Of a stretch of DNA of 64,000 nt, positions 17,067 to 24,355 are shown piece after piece; positions within the stretch are counted from its first letter, which is position 1; each line of letters begins with the position of its first letter. Below the pieces are notes generated by a model. That model searched no databases and had not been told where the DNA came from. It was given only the letters and a program-made list of their open reading frames with translations. This stretch comes from an uncultured Candidatus Saccharibacteria bacterium (GTDB lineage Bacteria; Patescibacteriota; Saccharimonadia; Saccharimonadales; Saccharimonadaceae): positions 62,001 to 126,000 of the forward strand of contig CAMNAK010000002.1 of NCBI GenBank assembly GCA_946530965.1, given 5' to 3'. A program made the position numbers and the translations under genes.

Positions 17067-17454
17067 TAACTCATGTTTACTGCAAGCCTAGCTATTCGGG
17101 CAGAATTATTCTGGCCATATCTCATTAATGCTTACACGATGATAGTTATGAAAGATGGCTTTTGCTCGAATGCTACTAGTTATTATCCCGTATAGTAAAG
17201 CGCTCTCAGAGAGGCTCTCACGGCCTCACAGAGGGTGTTTTATTGTGGGTCGTCATACTCTGGTCTTCTCTGATGTTTCTCTTCTGGTGTTGTGCTAATG
17301 CTTGCACACGGCTTAGCCTAGTGTTATGCTCTCAGACAAGCAGCTATTAACAATGTGTTTTTAGAATAAAGGGTTGAGATTGCCATGCTTCCTTCTCGAC
17401 CTCTTGTTGTCTACGCTTATCCTCTTTTCGTAGATTATCGGCAAGGAATTATAC
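17067..17454. other. Gene-free spacer with motif repeats
   Basis: No ORF of merit. It holds another TCGGGC-AATAT-like motif (17096-17116), a run of CTCTCAGAGAGGCTCTCAC-type short inverted repeats near 17212-17235, and a TCTGATGTTTCTCTTCTGG stretch that resembles sequence at 14755-14775 on the other side of the methyltransferase pair. A large terminator hairpin follows, so an untranslated RNA could be made here, but no clear promoter was seen. Confidence 0.45.
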
Positions 17455-17500
17455 ATAACACGCAAAACTCTAGAAAGAAGAGTTTTTGGTGTTATTTTTT
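17455..17500 (+). terminator. Large hairpin terminator with no obvious upstream gene
   Basis: ATAACAC (17455-17461) pairs with GTGTTAT (17489-17495) and AAAACTCT (17464-17471) with AGAGTTTT (17479-17486), followed by a T-run. It ends about 20 bp before the small ORF at 17521. Confidence 0.7.
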
Positions 17501-17520
17501 ACGCCAATAAATCAGTAACT

Positions 17521-17730
17521 ATGCCAGAAAAGCATAACAATCCGGCCGTAAATATTTTGGCCTCAGACACAACAATACTAACAATCAAGCAAGCTAGAAG
17601 ACTACTTGGCAAGCAAATCTCAGATCGCATCGATGATACAGACCTTTCACTAATACTGATGGGACTTACGTATCTAGCCAGCTCGCTGACTAGCGCTTAT
17701 GTTGTTCCAAAAACTGGGAAGGTAGAGTAA
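17521..17730 (+). CDS. Small protein upstream of and coupled to the serine recombinase
   Basis: A 69-residue protein that I do not recognise; it has no membrane segment. The middle (TILTIKQARRLLGKQISD) could form a short helix-turn-helix-like unit, followed by IDDTDLSLILMGLTYLA. Its stop is one base before the recombinase ATG, which suggests translational coupling. No strong Shine-Dalgarno is visible at the ATG. Small accessory genes with this placement often modulate the recombinase (for example a directionality factor), but that is inference from position only. Confidence 0.55.
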   Translation: MPEKHNNPAVNILASDTTILTIKQARRLLGKQISDRIDDTDLSLILMGLTYLASSLTSAYVVPKTGKVE

Positions 17731-17731
17731 T

Positions 17732-19333
17732 ATGGACAGTATGAATGACGGTCTAAAAAGAGTTGCGTTTGGCTATACTCGGGTTTCCTCTGAGGAGCAA
17801 GTCGCTGGTGCTTCTCTCGAAAACCAAACTCGAGCTATCCAAAGATATGCTGACGAAAACAATATCGAGATTATTGGCTGGTATAGCGATGATGGTATTT
17901 CCGGCAAAGACTCTCATCGCCCAAGCCTACAACAGATGCTAAAAGACATCGCAGCACAAAAAGGCCACATTGATCATGTAATCGTCTACAATCTTAGCCG
18001 CATCTCTAGGAACCTAAACTCCTTTTGTAAGGATATTGGAGACAAAATGGCTAGATGCGGAGTTACTCTCCGATCTACACAAGAAGTCATTGATGAGACT
18101 CCAACCGGCAAGCTCCTCCTAAATCTAGCAATCGCTATTCATCAGTACGACAACGACATTAAATCACAAACCGTAAAAGACAATATGCGATTACTAGCAA
18201 AACAAGGCTGGTGGATGTCTCAAGCACCTCTAGGCCTAAGGCTCAAACATGTTCTCGTAGATGGCATCACTACAAAAGACGGAAAGAAAAAGTATCACAA
18301 CACGCTCGAGATTGATACTAGAGATGATATTGGCAACAAAATCACTCTTCTCCTTAATCGCTTCTCTGAAGGTGGACTTAATGTTGCTGGACTACTCCAG
18401 ATAGCTCATAAGTTGAATGTAAAGACTAGGAATGGCGAGCTAATCAAATTCTCTGCACTTTACGAACTACTCAAGCAGCCCGCATATGCTGGCTATAATG
18501 CCTCAAAAAAGCTACTAGATGGCGAGATGACAAAGCTTATAGATTTCGATGGGATTATTAACCTCGATACCTATAATCAGAATCAAAGGCTTCTTAAAGG
18601 CGATGCTCGAGTATTAATGCCAAGCATTCGCGATCAATATCCGCTCAAACATACCCTGCTCTGCTCAAAATGCGGGAAGCCTATTCGCGCCAGTGCACCA
18701 ACATCAGGAAGTGGCAAAAGCTCGCCACGATATCACTGCTGCGAAAAAGGCCATGGGTCAATTAGCGTCAAAAGCATGCATCAGCTCTTTGCAAATTACT
18801 TGCGACAAATCACACCTGCAGAAAGCACCGTAAAGATGTTCAAGGTGATAGTTAAACGCACATACTCTCAAAAGCTAAGCTGCACCAATAACGAACTGGC
18901 AAAATGCCGCGAAGAAATATCAAAGATAGACGCCAAACTAAATGAGGTTCTTGATGCTCTCCTAGATGGCAGGATTAGTCGAGCCGAAAAAGAAAGATAT
19001 TCTGATGCTCAAATGCGAAAGCGCGATGAACTCGACAAGAGAATCCTAAAGCTCGAGCAAGACCAACGCATTAGCGAATCTACAATTGATTATGTATGTA
19101 GTTTCATCACTAAGCCAGCCAAGCTATGGGCAGATGCTAACCTGGAATCTCGCCAAGCATTCCAAGCCACGATGTTCCCCAATGGTTTACACTTCGACAT
19201 CGGAGAGCAAAAGTTTGGAACGGAAGATTTAAGCCCTCTCTTCTCTGTTATTAGCAACAAAAAAGAGCCATCTTCTGACTCTGATTCCGAAATGGTAGGC
19301 CCGGCTGGAATCGAACCAGCATTGTATCCTTAG
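17732..19333 (+). CDS. Large serine recombinase (site-specific integrase)
   Basis: A 533-residue protein that cuts and rejoins DNA through a serine nucleophile. The N-terminal resolvase domain has GYTRVSSEEQ (catalytic Ser in RVSS), then YSDDGISGKD and VYNLSRISRN. A recombinase domain with LKQPAYAGYNA follows, then a zinc ribbon (LLCSKCGKPIRA...YHCCEKG) and a coiled-coil region (ELAKCREEISKIDAKLNEV). The last 14 codons (MVGPAGIEPALYP) are read from the antisense of a tRNA-Arg gene, so the ORF end is set by the tRNA. The layout is that of an element integrated at the 3' end of a tRNA, with attL in the tRNA. Confidence 0.93.
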   Translation: MDSMNDGLKRVAFGYTRVSSEEQVAGASLENQTRAIQRYADENNIEIIGWYSDDGISGKDSHRPSLQQMLKDIAAQKGHIDHVIVYNLSRISRNLNSFCKDIGDKMARCGVTLRSTQEVIDETPTGKLLLNLAIAIHQYDNDIKSQTVKDNMRLLAKQGWWMSQAPLGLRLKHVLVDGITTKDGKKKYHNTLEIDTRDDIGNKITLLLNRFSEGGLNVAGLLQIAHKLNVKTRNGELIKFSALYELLKQPAYAGYNASKKLLDGEMTKLIDFDGIINLDTYNQNQRLLKGDARVLMPSIRDQYPLKHTLLCSKCGKPIRASAPTSGSGKSSPRYHCCEKGHGSISVKSMHQLFANYLRQITPAESTVKMFKVIVKRTYSQKLSCTNNELAKCREEISKIDAKLNEVLDALLDGRISRAEKERYSDAQMRKRDELDKRILKLEQDQRISESTIDYVCSFITKPAKLWADANLESRQAFQATMFPNGLHFDIGEQKFGTEDLSPLFSVISNKKEPSSDSDSEMVGPAGIEPALYP

Positions 19334-19367
19334 AGGGGATATGTCCTATCCGTTAAACGACAGGCCC
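19293..19367 (-). tRNA. tRNA-Arg (anticodon UCU), overlaps recombinase 3' end, unusual C33
   Basis: A 75 nt cloverleaf with acceptor GGGCCTG/CGGGCCT, anticodon stem TATCC/GGATA, loop CCTCTAA, T-arm GCTGG-TTCGATT-CCAGC and encoded ACCA. The anticodon TCT reads AGA/AGG. Position 33 is C rather than the near-universal U. Its 3' half overlaps the serine recombinase ORF by 41 bp on the opposite strand. Confidence 0.88.
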
Positions 19368-19493
19368 TAACACTCCTATTCTATCATATTTATTCCTAAG
19401 ACCTCGACTAATCTCCCCCGCCCTTCAAGAAAACATATTTGACAGTCTCAAGAACCAGCGCTTTTTGGTCCCCACTATCACCCCTGTTCTATC

Positions 19494-19522
19494 TTGACTT
19501 TTTAAGCCACTTATGCTATAAT
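19494..19522 (+). promoter_or_regulatory. Promoter of gene at 19639
   Basis: TTGACT (19494-19499), 17 bp spacer ending TTATGC, TATAAT (19517-19522). Confidence 0.85.
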
Positions 19523-19559
19523 ATACAAATATTTTTGTATTGTTCTTTAACGCGTTGTT

Positions 19560-19607
19560 TTGCGTGAGAAGCAGGTACAGTTATCCCTGTTTCTACTTCT
19601 CGCGCAA
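19560..19607 (+). promoter_or_regulatory. Stable hairpin in the long 5' leader
   Basis: TTGCGTGAGAAG (19560-19571) pairs with CTTCTCGCGCAA (19596-19607) with one wobble; an inner CAGG/CCTG extends it. The loop strand contains ATCCCT, which could pair weakly with the SD GGGAGA just upstream of the ATG. Leader length is about 110 nt. Confidence 0.55.
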
Positions 19608-19638
19608 AGCGAAGAATTTATGAAGGGAGACATGATAC

Positions 19639-20433
19639 ATGTCTACAAAATCCGTGAAAACTTTAAAGCCTCTCGAAGGCCGCAAGAAGGTCATCCTCCT
19701 CTACAATCTTTGTAATCTTGCAAAGATAGACATCGAGGAAGAGCTCGCGACTATCCTTTCACTCATCAGCAATAAGATTGGCAAAACTGGCAAAAACTTC
19801 ACGACAACCGGTTCTCAGGTGCTCGACCTGTACAAAATCGGCGAGCCTATTCCCTATAACATGCTCGGACATGAAGGTCAGGCCCTTGCTACTCCGTATG
19901 CGCTCTCGGAAGAAGAGCTGAAATGCATGAACGAATGTGCTTATGTCGTTAAAGAGGGCCACAGTCTCATTGGTGATATCGAAGAGATTATCGACGAGCT
20001 CAGCGGGTATGCTCCAAAAAAGGACCACGATCGCTTCGTTCAGATTAAGCTTGGAATTGCCGCTAAGGCTTCCGAAAAGGCAAAGATGGTCATCCCGACA
20101 ACAGAAAAGTCTACTGCAAAGCTTCCGACTAGGGCTTATGCAAATGCGAGCTTTGAGCGCACCACGAACGCTCCGGCTCCATCGACGAAGTCAAAGTCCA
20201 TGCCGACCCCTCCGCCTAAGCCCAACCCGCAGAAAGTGCCAAAGCCACCCAAGATGGATCCTATCCAGCAGGCTATAAGCCTTAGCGAGACAAAGGGCTT
20301 ACCGGTTTATTTTAACCAGATTATCAGCGGCAAGAAGATCAAGAAAGGCATCTATTGCAAATGCACAATTGACATCCACGGCGAACACAAAGTGAGCAAG
20401 AACGCAATCTTCATTGACTGCAAGCTCGCTTAA
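19639..20433 (+). CDS. Unknown soluble protein with proline-rich linker
   Basis: A 264-residue protein that I do not recognise. The N-terminal helical domain is about residues 15-150 (RKKVILLYNLCNLAKIDIEEEL, EELKCMNECAYVVKEGH). Then there is a Pro/Lys/Ser linker around 175-215 (STKSKSMPTPPPKPNPQ), and a C-terminal domain of about 45 residues (GLPVYFNQIISGKKIKKGIYCKC). No signal peptide or membrane segment. It is monocistronic with its own full promoter, long structured leader, SD (GAAGGGAGA) and terminator. Confidence 0.75.
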   Translation: MSTKSVKTLKPLEGRKKVILLYNLCNLAKIDIEEELATILSLISNKIGKTGKNFTTTGSQVLDLYKIGEPIPYNMLGHEGQALATPYALSEEELKCMNECAYVVKEGHSLIGDIEEIIDELSGYAPKKDHDRFVQIKLGIAAKASEKAKMVIPTTEKSTAKLPTRAYANASFERTTNAPAPSTKSKSMPTPPPKPNPQKVPKPPKMDPIQQAISLSETKGLPVYFNQIISGKKIKKGIYCKCTIDIHGEHKVSKNAIFIDCKLA

Positions 20434-20453
20434 GACAGAATTCTAACAACGCG

Positions 20454-20485
20454 AAATCCCTGTTCGATAAGGACAGGGATTTTTC
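20454..20485 (+). terminator. Terminator after gene at 19639
   Basis: AAATCCCTGT pairs with ACAGGGATTT, followed by a T-run. Confidence 0.85.
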
Positions 20486-20536
20486 ATGTCTCAAATTCTG
20501 TGGCAAAATAGAATAAATAAGGAAAAGCACAATATT

Positions 20537-20884
20537 ATGGGATTATTAGGCAAACTATTCGGCAACAACAATCTAATCCAAGAGCAAGAAGAACCAGTCA
20601 TGATACCAGAAGGCCCTGGGTTTATGATAATTAACGACACCTTCTCTATATCTGGTCGCGGCACGGTTGTAACCGGCAAAATCGAGAGCGGTAGTTTCCG
20701 CGTAGGACAAACCGTCATAATCGAAACCGGCAACGGCACAATCGAAACCACCATAAGTGGCGTCGAAGCCTTTCATAAAACTATGGACGTCGCTGTCGCT
20801 GGCCAAAATGTCGGCCTCTTTCTTGCCAATGTTACTCGCGACCAAATCCATCAAGGATCCACAATATCTGGAATCGAAAACTAA
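20537..20884 (+). CDS. Stand-alone EF-Tu domain II-like protein
   Basis: 115 residues from the chosen ATG; the track start at 20486 adds 17 residues with no RBS, whereas AAGGA lies upstream of 20537. Residues about 30-110 match the beta-barrel domain II of EF-Tu: GRGTVVTGKIESGSFRVGQTV, ISGVEAFHKTMD, AGQNVGLFLANVTRDQIHQGS. The GTPase domain and domain III are absent, and the N-terminus has a short MGLLGKLFGNNN segment. In translation factors this barrel contacts tRNA or the ribosome; the role of the free barrel is unknown. It is followed by a bidirectional terminator. Confidence 0.82.
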   Translation: MGLLGKLFGNNNLIQEQEEPVMIPEGPGFMIINDTFSISGRGTVVTGKIESGSFRVGQTVIIETGNGTIETTISGVEAFHKTMDVAVAGQNVGLFLANVTRDQIHQGSTISGIEN

Positions 20885-20908
20885 AAAGAGCCTTAATGGC
20901 TCTTTTCT
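20884..20908. terminator. Bidirectional terminator
   Basis: AAAAAGAGCC/GGCTCTTTT hairpin between the convergent genes ending at 20884 and 20909. Confidence 0.75.
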
Positions 20909-22024
20909 TTATGCACTCTGTTGTCCACTACTCAAGTTATTCGCCATACGAGTAGCCTCTTCACTAATCTTCTTAGCATACTCTTCGGCAGACATGCCTT
21001 CAGGTCGCTCAACATTCCCTAGGGCATTAGATAACTCTCTAGAATGTTGCTGGAATTCTCGACCATTTCTTGAACCAACTCCTGCATGTGACTCCGCCAT
21101 AGCAATCCTGCCTACTCCAGCATTGATTGCTTCGTTAATCAACTCATCATCCTGTTTCTGTTGCTTAACCGCCTCTGCCTCGCTTAATTTCTGAGCTACA
21201 TAGTTGTCCAACATAGCGTTAAACTCTTCCTCGGAAAGACCTTCTGGCTGGTTTGCTAGAAAATCGCTAATTTCCGCCCCAACTTCATTCGAAGCTCTGC
21301 CATTTCCTTCGATCAGGCCAGCATTTCTACGCGCCTCAAAAATCGCCCTTTGTGCTCTTCCTACCGCATCGTAAGCCCTATCTGCACGTTCGCCTTCAGC
21401 AACAACGCCCTGAATCTCGCCTAGTTGTCTCTCGGTTTCATCTTCAATGCCCTGAACATCACCAGCCTCGCGTAGAGACCCATCAATTCTATTCAATGCT
21501 CTCTGTCTCGAACGACCATCTGGAGCAATCAGATTATTCTGAGTTTGGGCTTTCCAAATCTCAGCCGTGCCTTGACTAAGCGCCGAGTTTATCTCAGCGG
21601 CTTCAGCCTGAGTCTGCGCTTGTTCTTCGCGCCAATCTTTCACCATCTCATCATGAACAAAGGTTGCAAAATCGGCCTTTTCCTCATCCGTCAAAGTATC
21701 ATAGCCCTCTAGCCCAACACCCCACTCTTCGCTCTGCCAACTAGAAAAATCTTCACGCCATTTTTCGTTAGAAGCATAACCAGGATGCGTATTCTTATAC
21801 ACATCCACTGCTAAACCTGGTTCTACGTCCGCCAATGGATGGCGTTCCTGCTGCTCATGAGCCTCCACGGCGTTATCAGCTTGTTCCTCAATACCGCCGT
21901 CAGTCTTCTCATTAGTGCCATCTTCCGGAGTCTCAAAAGCTTTTGCCCACTCATTTTCTACAGCATCAGAGTTTTCTTCGTTGTTGCTGAGTTTGTCGTA
22001 ATTCACTTTTTGCTCTCCGGGCAT
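20909..22024 (-). CDS. Unknown hydrophilic, helical, acidic protein
   Basis: A 371-residue, very charged protein (E, A, Q and N rich) with no membrane segment or signal peptide; I do not recognise it. Long helical stretches such as AIFEARRNAGLIEGNGRASNE and ERQLGEIQGVVAEGERADR suggest coiled coils. The region LADVEPGLAVDVYKNTHPGYASNEKWREDF could be a small folded unit. The start is uncertain: ATG at 22024 lacks an SD, while a GTG six codons in (22006) has GGAGAG correctly spaced. The upstream -10 TATAGT supports transcription from here. Its position next to tyrS (divergent) gives no functional clue. Confidence 0.7.
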   Translation of the reverse strand: MPGEQKVNYDKLSNNEENSDAVENEWAKAFETPEDGTNEKTDGGIEEQADNAVEAHEQQERHPLADVEPGLAVDVYKNTHPGYASNEKWREDFSSWQSEEWGVGLEGYDTLTDEEKADFATFVHDEMVKDWREEQAQTQAEAAEINSALSQGTAEIWKAQTQNNLIAPDGRSRQRALNRIDGSLREAGDVQGIEDETERQLGEIQGVVAEGERADRAYDAVGRAQRAIFEARRNAGLIEGNGRASNEVGAEISDFLANQPEGLSEEEFNAMLDNYVAQKLSEAEAVKQQKQDDELINEAINAGVGRIAMAESHAGVGSRNGREFQQHSRELSNALGNVERPEGMSAEEYAKKISEEATRMANNLSSGQQSA

Positions 22025-22128
22025 TTAATCTTTACTCTACTATACCATAAGCACTATCAATTCGTGATTCGCCACCCCTTTAAAAAGATGGTATAATAAT
22101 GAAGTTAATAAAAATTTAAGGAGTACAA

Positions 22129-23346
22129 ATGAAATTATCCGAAGAGCTCCAGTGGCGTGGCTTCTATGCAGAAAACACCCTGGAAGATATCACTGACCTA
22201 GACAAAGCTCCGCGCAATTTCTATTGGGGCACCGATCCAAGTGCCGATTCGTTGCATATTGGCCACCTTGCCGCCCTCATGATGTGCGCTTGTTTTGTTC
22301 GCCACGGATATACTCCTTATTATCTTGTTGGCGGCGCAACTGGTCAGATTGGCGACCCAAAGGACACCGTCGAACGCGATCTTAAAGGTCTCGACGAAAT
22401 CGCAAAGAACAAAGTCGCCCTTGCAAAACAGATCGTCAAGGTTACCCACTCCCCAGAAAATACCGAGATTTTGGATAACTACGATTGGTTTAGCGAAGTC
22501 AAATTCCTTCCATTCCTACGCGAAATCGGCAAGGCTTTCAGCATGACTCAGCTTCTTGATCGCCAGTTCGTTCAGAACCGTATCGGCGAAGGTGGCTCTG
22601 GTATCTCTTATGCCGAATTTAGCTACACCCTTATCCAAGGCTACGATTTCCTACACCTATTCCGTACACACAACGTAGACCTTCAGCTCTGTGGCGCCGA
22701 CCAGTATGGCAACTGCACCTCTGGTATCCATCTAATCAAGCGCCTAGAAGACGCTAAAGCAGACGCTTACTCTTGCCCTCTTGTTATTGATAAAGTTACT
22801 GGTCGCAAGTTCGGCAAGTCCGAAGGCAACGCCGTCTGGCTAGATAGCACCAAGACCAGCGTCTTCGACTTCTATCAGTTCTGGCTCAACCAGTCTGACG
22901 ATGATCTAGACCGTTTCTTCAAGATGTATACTCTTGTAACCCCAGAAGAACTCGAGCAAATCCTTGCCAAACACAACGAGAATCCATCTGCTCGCTTTGG
23001 CCAAAAAGAACTCGGTCGCCGCATTACTGCCGTTGTTCATGGCGAAGAAGCTGCAAACAGTGCCGCCAAGCTCAGCGAATTCCTCTTTGCTAAGGATCAG
23101 GATTTCACTCAGCTAGACGACAATGACCGCAAGCTCCTAGCCGAAAGCTTCCCTACTGCAGATAAGGGTCAAAAGCTATCCGAAATCCTCGTCGCTACCG
23201 AACTCGCAAGCAGCAAAGGCGAAGCCCGCAAATTCCTAAGCGGCAACGCTATCTCTGTAAATGGTCAAAAAGTCACCGAAGATATCGATATTACCGAGCC
23301 AAGCCTTATCAAGCGCGGCAAAAACAAGTTTGCTTACGTAAAATAA
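22129..23346 (+). CDS. tyrS: Tyrosyl-tRNA synthetase
   Basis: A 405-residue class I synthetase that charges tRNA-Tyr. The HIGH-type motif is SLHIGHLAAL. The tyrosine pocket is visible in YAEFSYTLIQGYDFL and QLCGADQYGN. The KMSKS-type loop is KFGKSEGNAVWL. The C-terminal S4 RNA-binding domain is present (SSKGEARKFLSGNAISVNGQKV). RBS AAGGAGT precedes the ATG, about 30 nt from a TATAAT box. No T-box leader is visible. A clear terminator follows. Confidence 0.95.
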   Translation: MKLSEELQWRGFYAENTLEDITDLDKAPRNFYWGTDPSADSLHIGHLAALMMCACFVRHGYTPYYLVGGATGQIGDPKDTVERDLKGLDEIAKNKVALAKQIVKVTHSPENTEILDNYDWFSEVKFLPFLREIGKAFSMTQLLDRQFVQNRIGEGGSGISYAEFSYTLIQGYDFLHLFRTHNVDLQLCGADQYGNCTSGIHLIKRLEDAKADAYSCPLVIDKVTGRKFGKSEGNAVWLDSTKTSVFDFYQFWLNQSDDDLDRFFKMYTLVTPEELEQILAKHNENPSARFGQKELGRRITAVVHGEEAANSAAKLSEFLFAKDQDFTQLDDNDRKLLAESFPTADKGQKLSEILVATELASSKGEARKFLSGNAISVNGQKVTEDIDITEPSLIKRGKNKFAYVK

Positions 23347-23351
23347 GCCTC

Positions 23352-23378
23352 AAGACGAGCCAAAAGCTCGTCTTTTTT
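23352..23378 (+). terminator. Terminator after tyrS
   Basis: AAGACGAGC/GCTCGTCTT stem followed by a T-run. Confidence 0.85.
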
Positions 23379-23404
23379 GTTCCCGAAAAAACCATAAGCC
23401 CTAA

Positions 23405-23433
23405 TTGACTTTTTAGACATTTTATGGTAAAAT
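23405..23433 (+). promoter_or_regulatory. Promoter of gene at 23473
   Basis: TTGACT (23405-23410), 17 bp spacer, TAAAAT (23428-23433). The sequence TTGACTTTTTA matches the promoter at 19494. Confidence 0.85.
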
Positions 23434-23472
23434 ATATAAGACTTTCACAGAGATACTTTAGGAGGTGTTAGT

Positions 23473-24084
23473 ATGCTGAAAGTAGTATTCGTTTTGGCTA
23501 TTCTGGCCATCATCGCGTTTATCGTATACTGGTTTATCATTCTTTCTCAAACTGTTTGGCACATCACCTATGCAGGCATAATCGCCAAAGAGAAAAAGAG
23601 ACAGAAAAAGGACAAAATCATGGTCATCCGTGAATGTCCTGGAAACGACCGCATGGACGGACAGGAATTCAACCTGAGCGCAGATGAGTTCTTTACAGGG
23701 TGGAAAATCGTAGAAATTCGGACAAAATCCCAAATCTTGATCGAAACCCCTAGAGGACAAACCATCACTCCAGCTCAGGCAGAAAGCCTACTTAAAAAAC
23801 TTGACGAAATCGTCCCTACTGCTAAAAGCGGTGGCGCTTCCCTGACTATCCGAACCGATACCAATTCTAACGGCAAAGTGTTCGTTGTAGTTAATTATCC
23901 AGTTGGTGCAAGAAAATTCTCTGAAGAATCTACCAAGAAACTTCGGAAGACAGTCAAAAAACTGTTTGTTTTCTGGCATGCTCCTGGATGGCCAACCAAA
24001 AGCAGCGAGATCAATAAGATGCTCGTCAAGCAAGGCATCACCCCTAATCCGGTGAGGCCGTCAAAGTACAAAAGGCGAAAATAA
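23473..24084 (+). CDS. Unknown N-terminally membrane-anchored protein
   Basis: A 203-residue protein. One membrane helix spans residues 3-26 (KVVFVLAILAIIAFIVYWFI), followed by a basic KEKKRQKKDK patch and a soluble domain of about 150 residues. The domain has a beta-rich half (DEFFTGWKIVEIRTKSQILIE), a helix-strand half (SLTIRTDTNSNGKVFVVVNY) and a basic tail. The family is not recognised. A strong SD (AGGAGGT) precedes the ATG. It is monocistronic, with its own full promoter and terminator. Confidence 0.75.
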   Translation: MLKVVFVLAILAIIAFIVYWFIILSQTVWHITYAGIIAKEKKRQKKDKIMVIRECPGNDRMDGQEFNLSADEFFTGWKIVEIRTKSQILIETPRGQTITPAQAESLLKKLDEIVPTAKSGGASLTIRTDTNSNGKVFVVVNYPVGARKFSEESTKKLRKTVKKLFVFWHAPGWPTKSSEINKMLVKQGITPNPVRPSKYKRRK

Positions 24085-24090
24085 CCTCTG

Positions 24091-24116
24091 AAAGGCTGCA
24101 GAAATGCAGCCTTTTT
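24091..24116 (+). terminator. Terminator after gene at 23473
   Basis: AAAGGCTGCA/TGCAGCCTTTT hairpin plus T-run. Confidence 0.85.
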
Positions 24117-24157
24117 CCTGTTTTAAGCCATTTTACCTATAAAATGTGGCATATGTA

Positions 24158-24186
24158 TTGACATTTTTAACCATTTATGCTAAAAT
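24158..24186 (+). promoter_or_regulatory. Promoter of gene at 24356
   Basis: TTGACA (24158-24163), 17 bp spacer ending TTATGC, TAAAAT (24181-24186). Confidence 0.85.
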
Positions 24187-24192
24187 AAAGTC

Positions 24193-24355
24193 ATGTTTAG
24201 GGAGGAACTCTAAACATAGCATCTTAACGGGGTTTACCTCCGAAAGATTGCCTATTGGGCGCCAGGCGTATAAATTTTACACGTCTAGCGTCCAATAGGA
24301 CCTTATATCGCACTCGCGAATAAGAAATCTTTTATCTACTTCAGGAGGTAGTACC
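24193..24355 (+). promoter_or_regulatory. Long structured leader with possible SD-sequestering switch
   Basis: About 163 nt between the promoter and the ATG at 24356. Hairpin P1 is TGTTTA/TAAACA (24194-24199 with 24211-24216) with GGAGG in its loop. TACCTCC at 24235-24241 is exactly complementary to the SD GGAGGTA (24344-24350), and its CCTCC can also pair with the P1-loop GGAGG. A second strong hairpin is CCTATTGG/CCAATAGG (24251-24258 with 24292-24299). No known riboswitch class is recognised. Confidence 0.5.

Noticed and set aside
11493-19367. tRNA-Arg(UCG) as the other attachment end of the recombinase element
   Set aside because: The two tRNA-Arg genes share only the general T-arm sequence, not a duplicated 3' segment.
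22025-22128. T-box or other leader before tyrS
   Set aside because: Leader is only about 30 nt and no T-box sequence is present; the same holds for argS and cysS.
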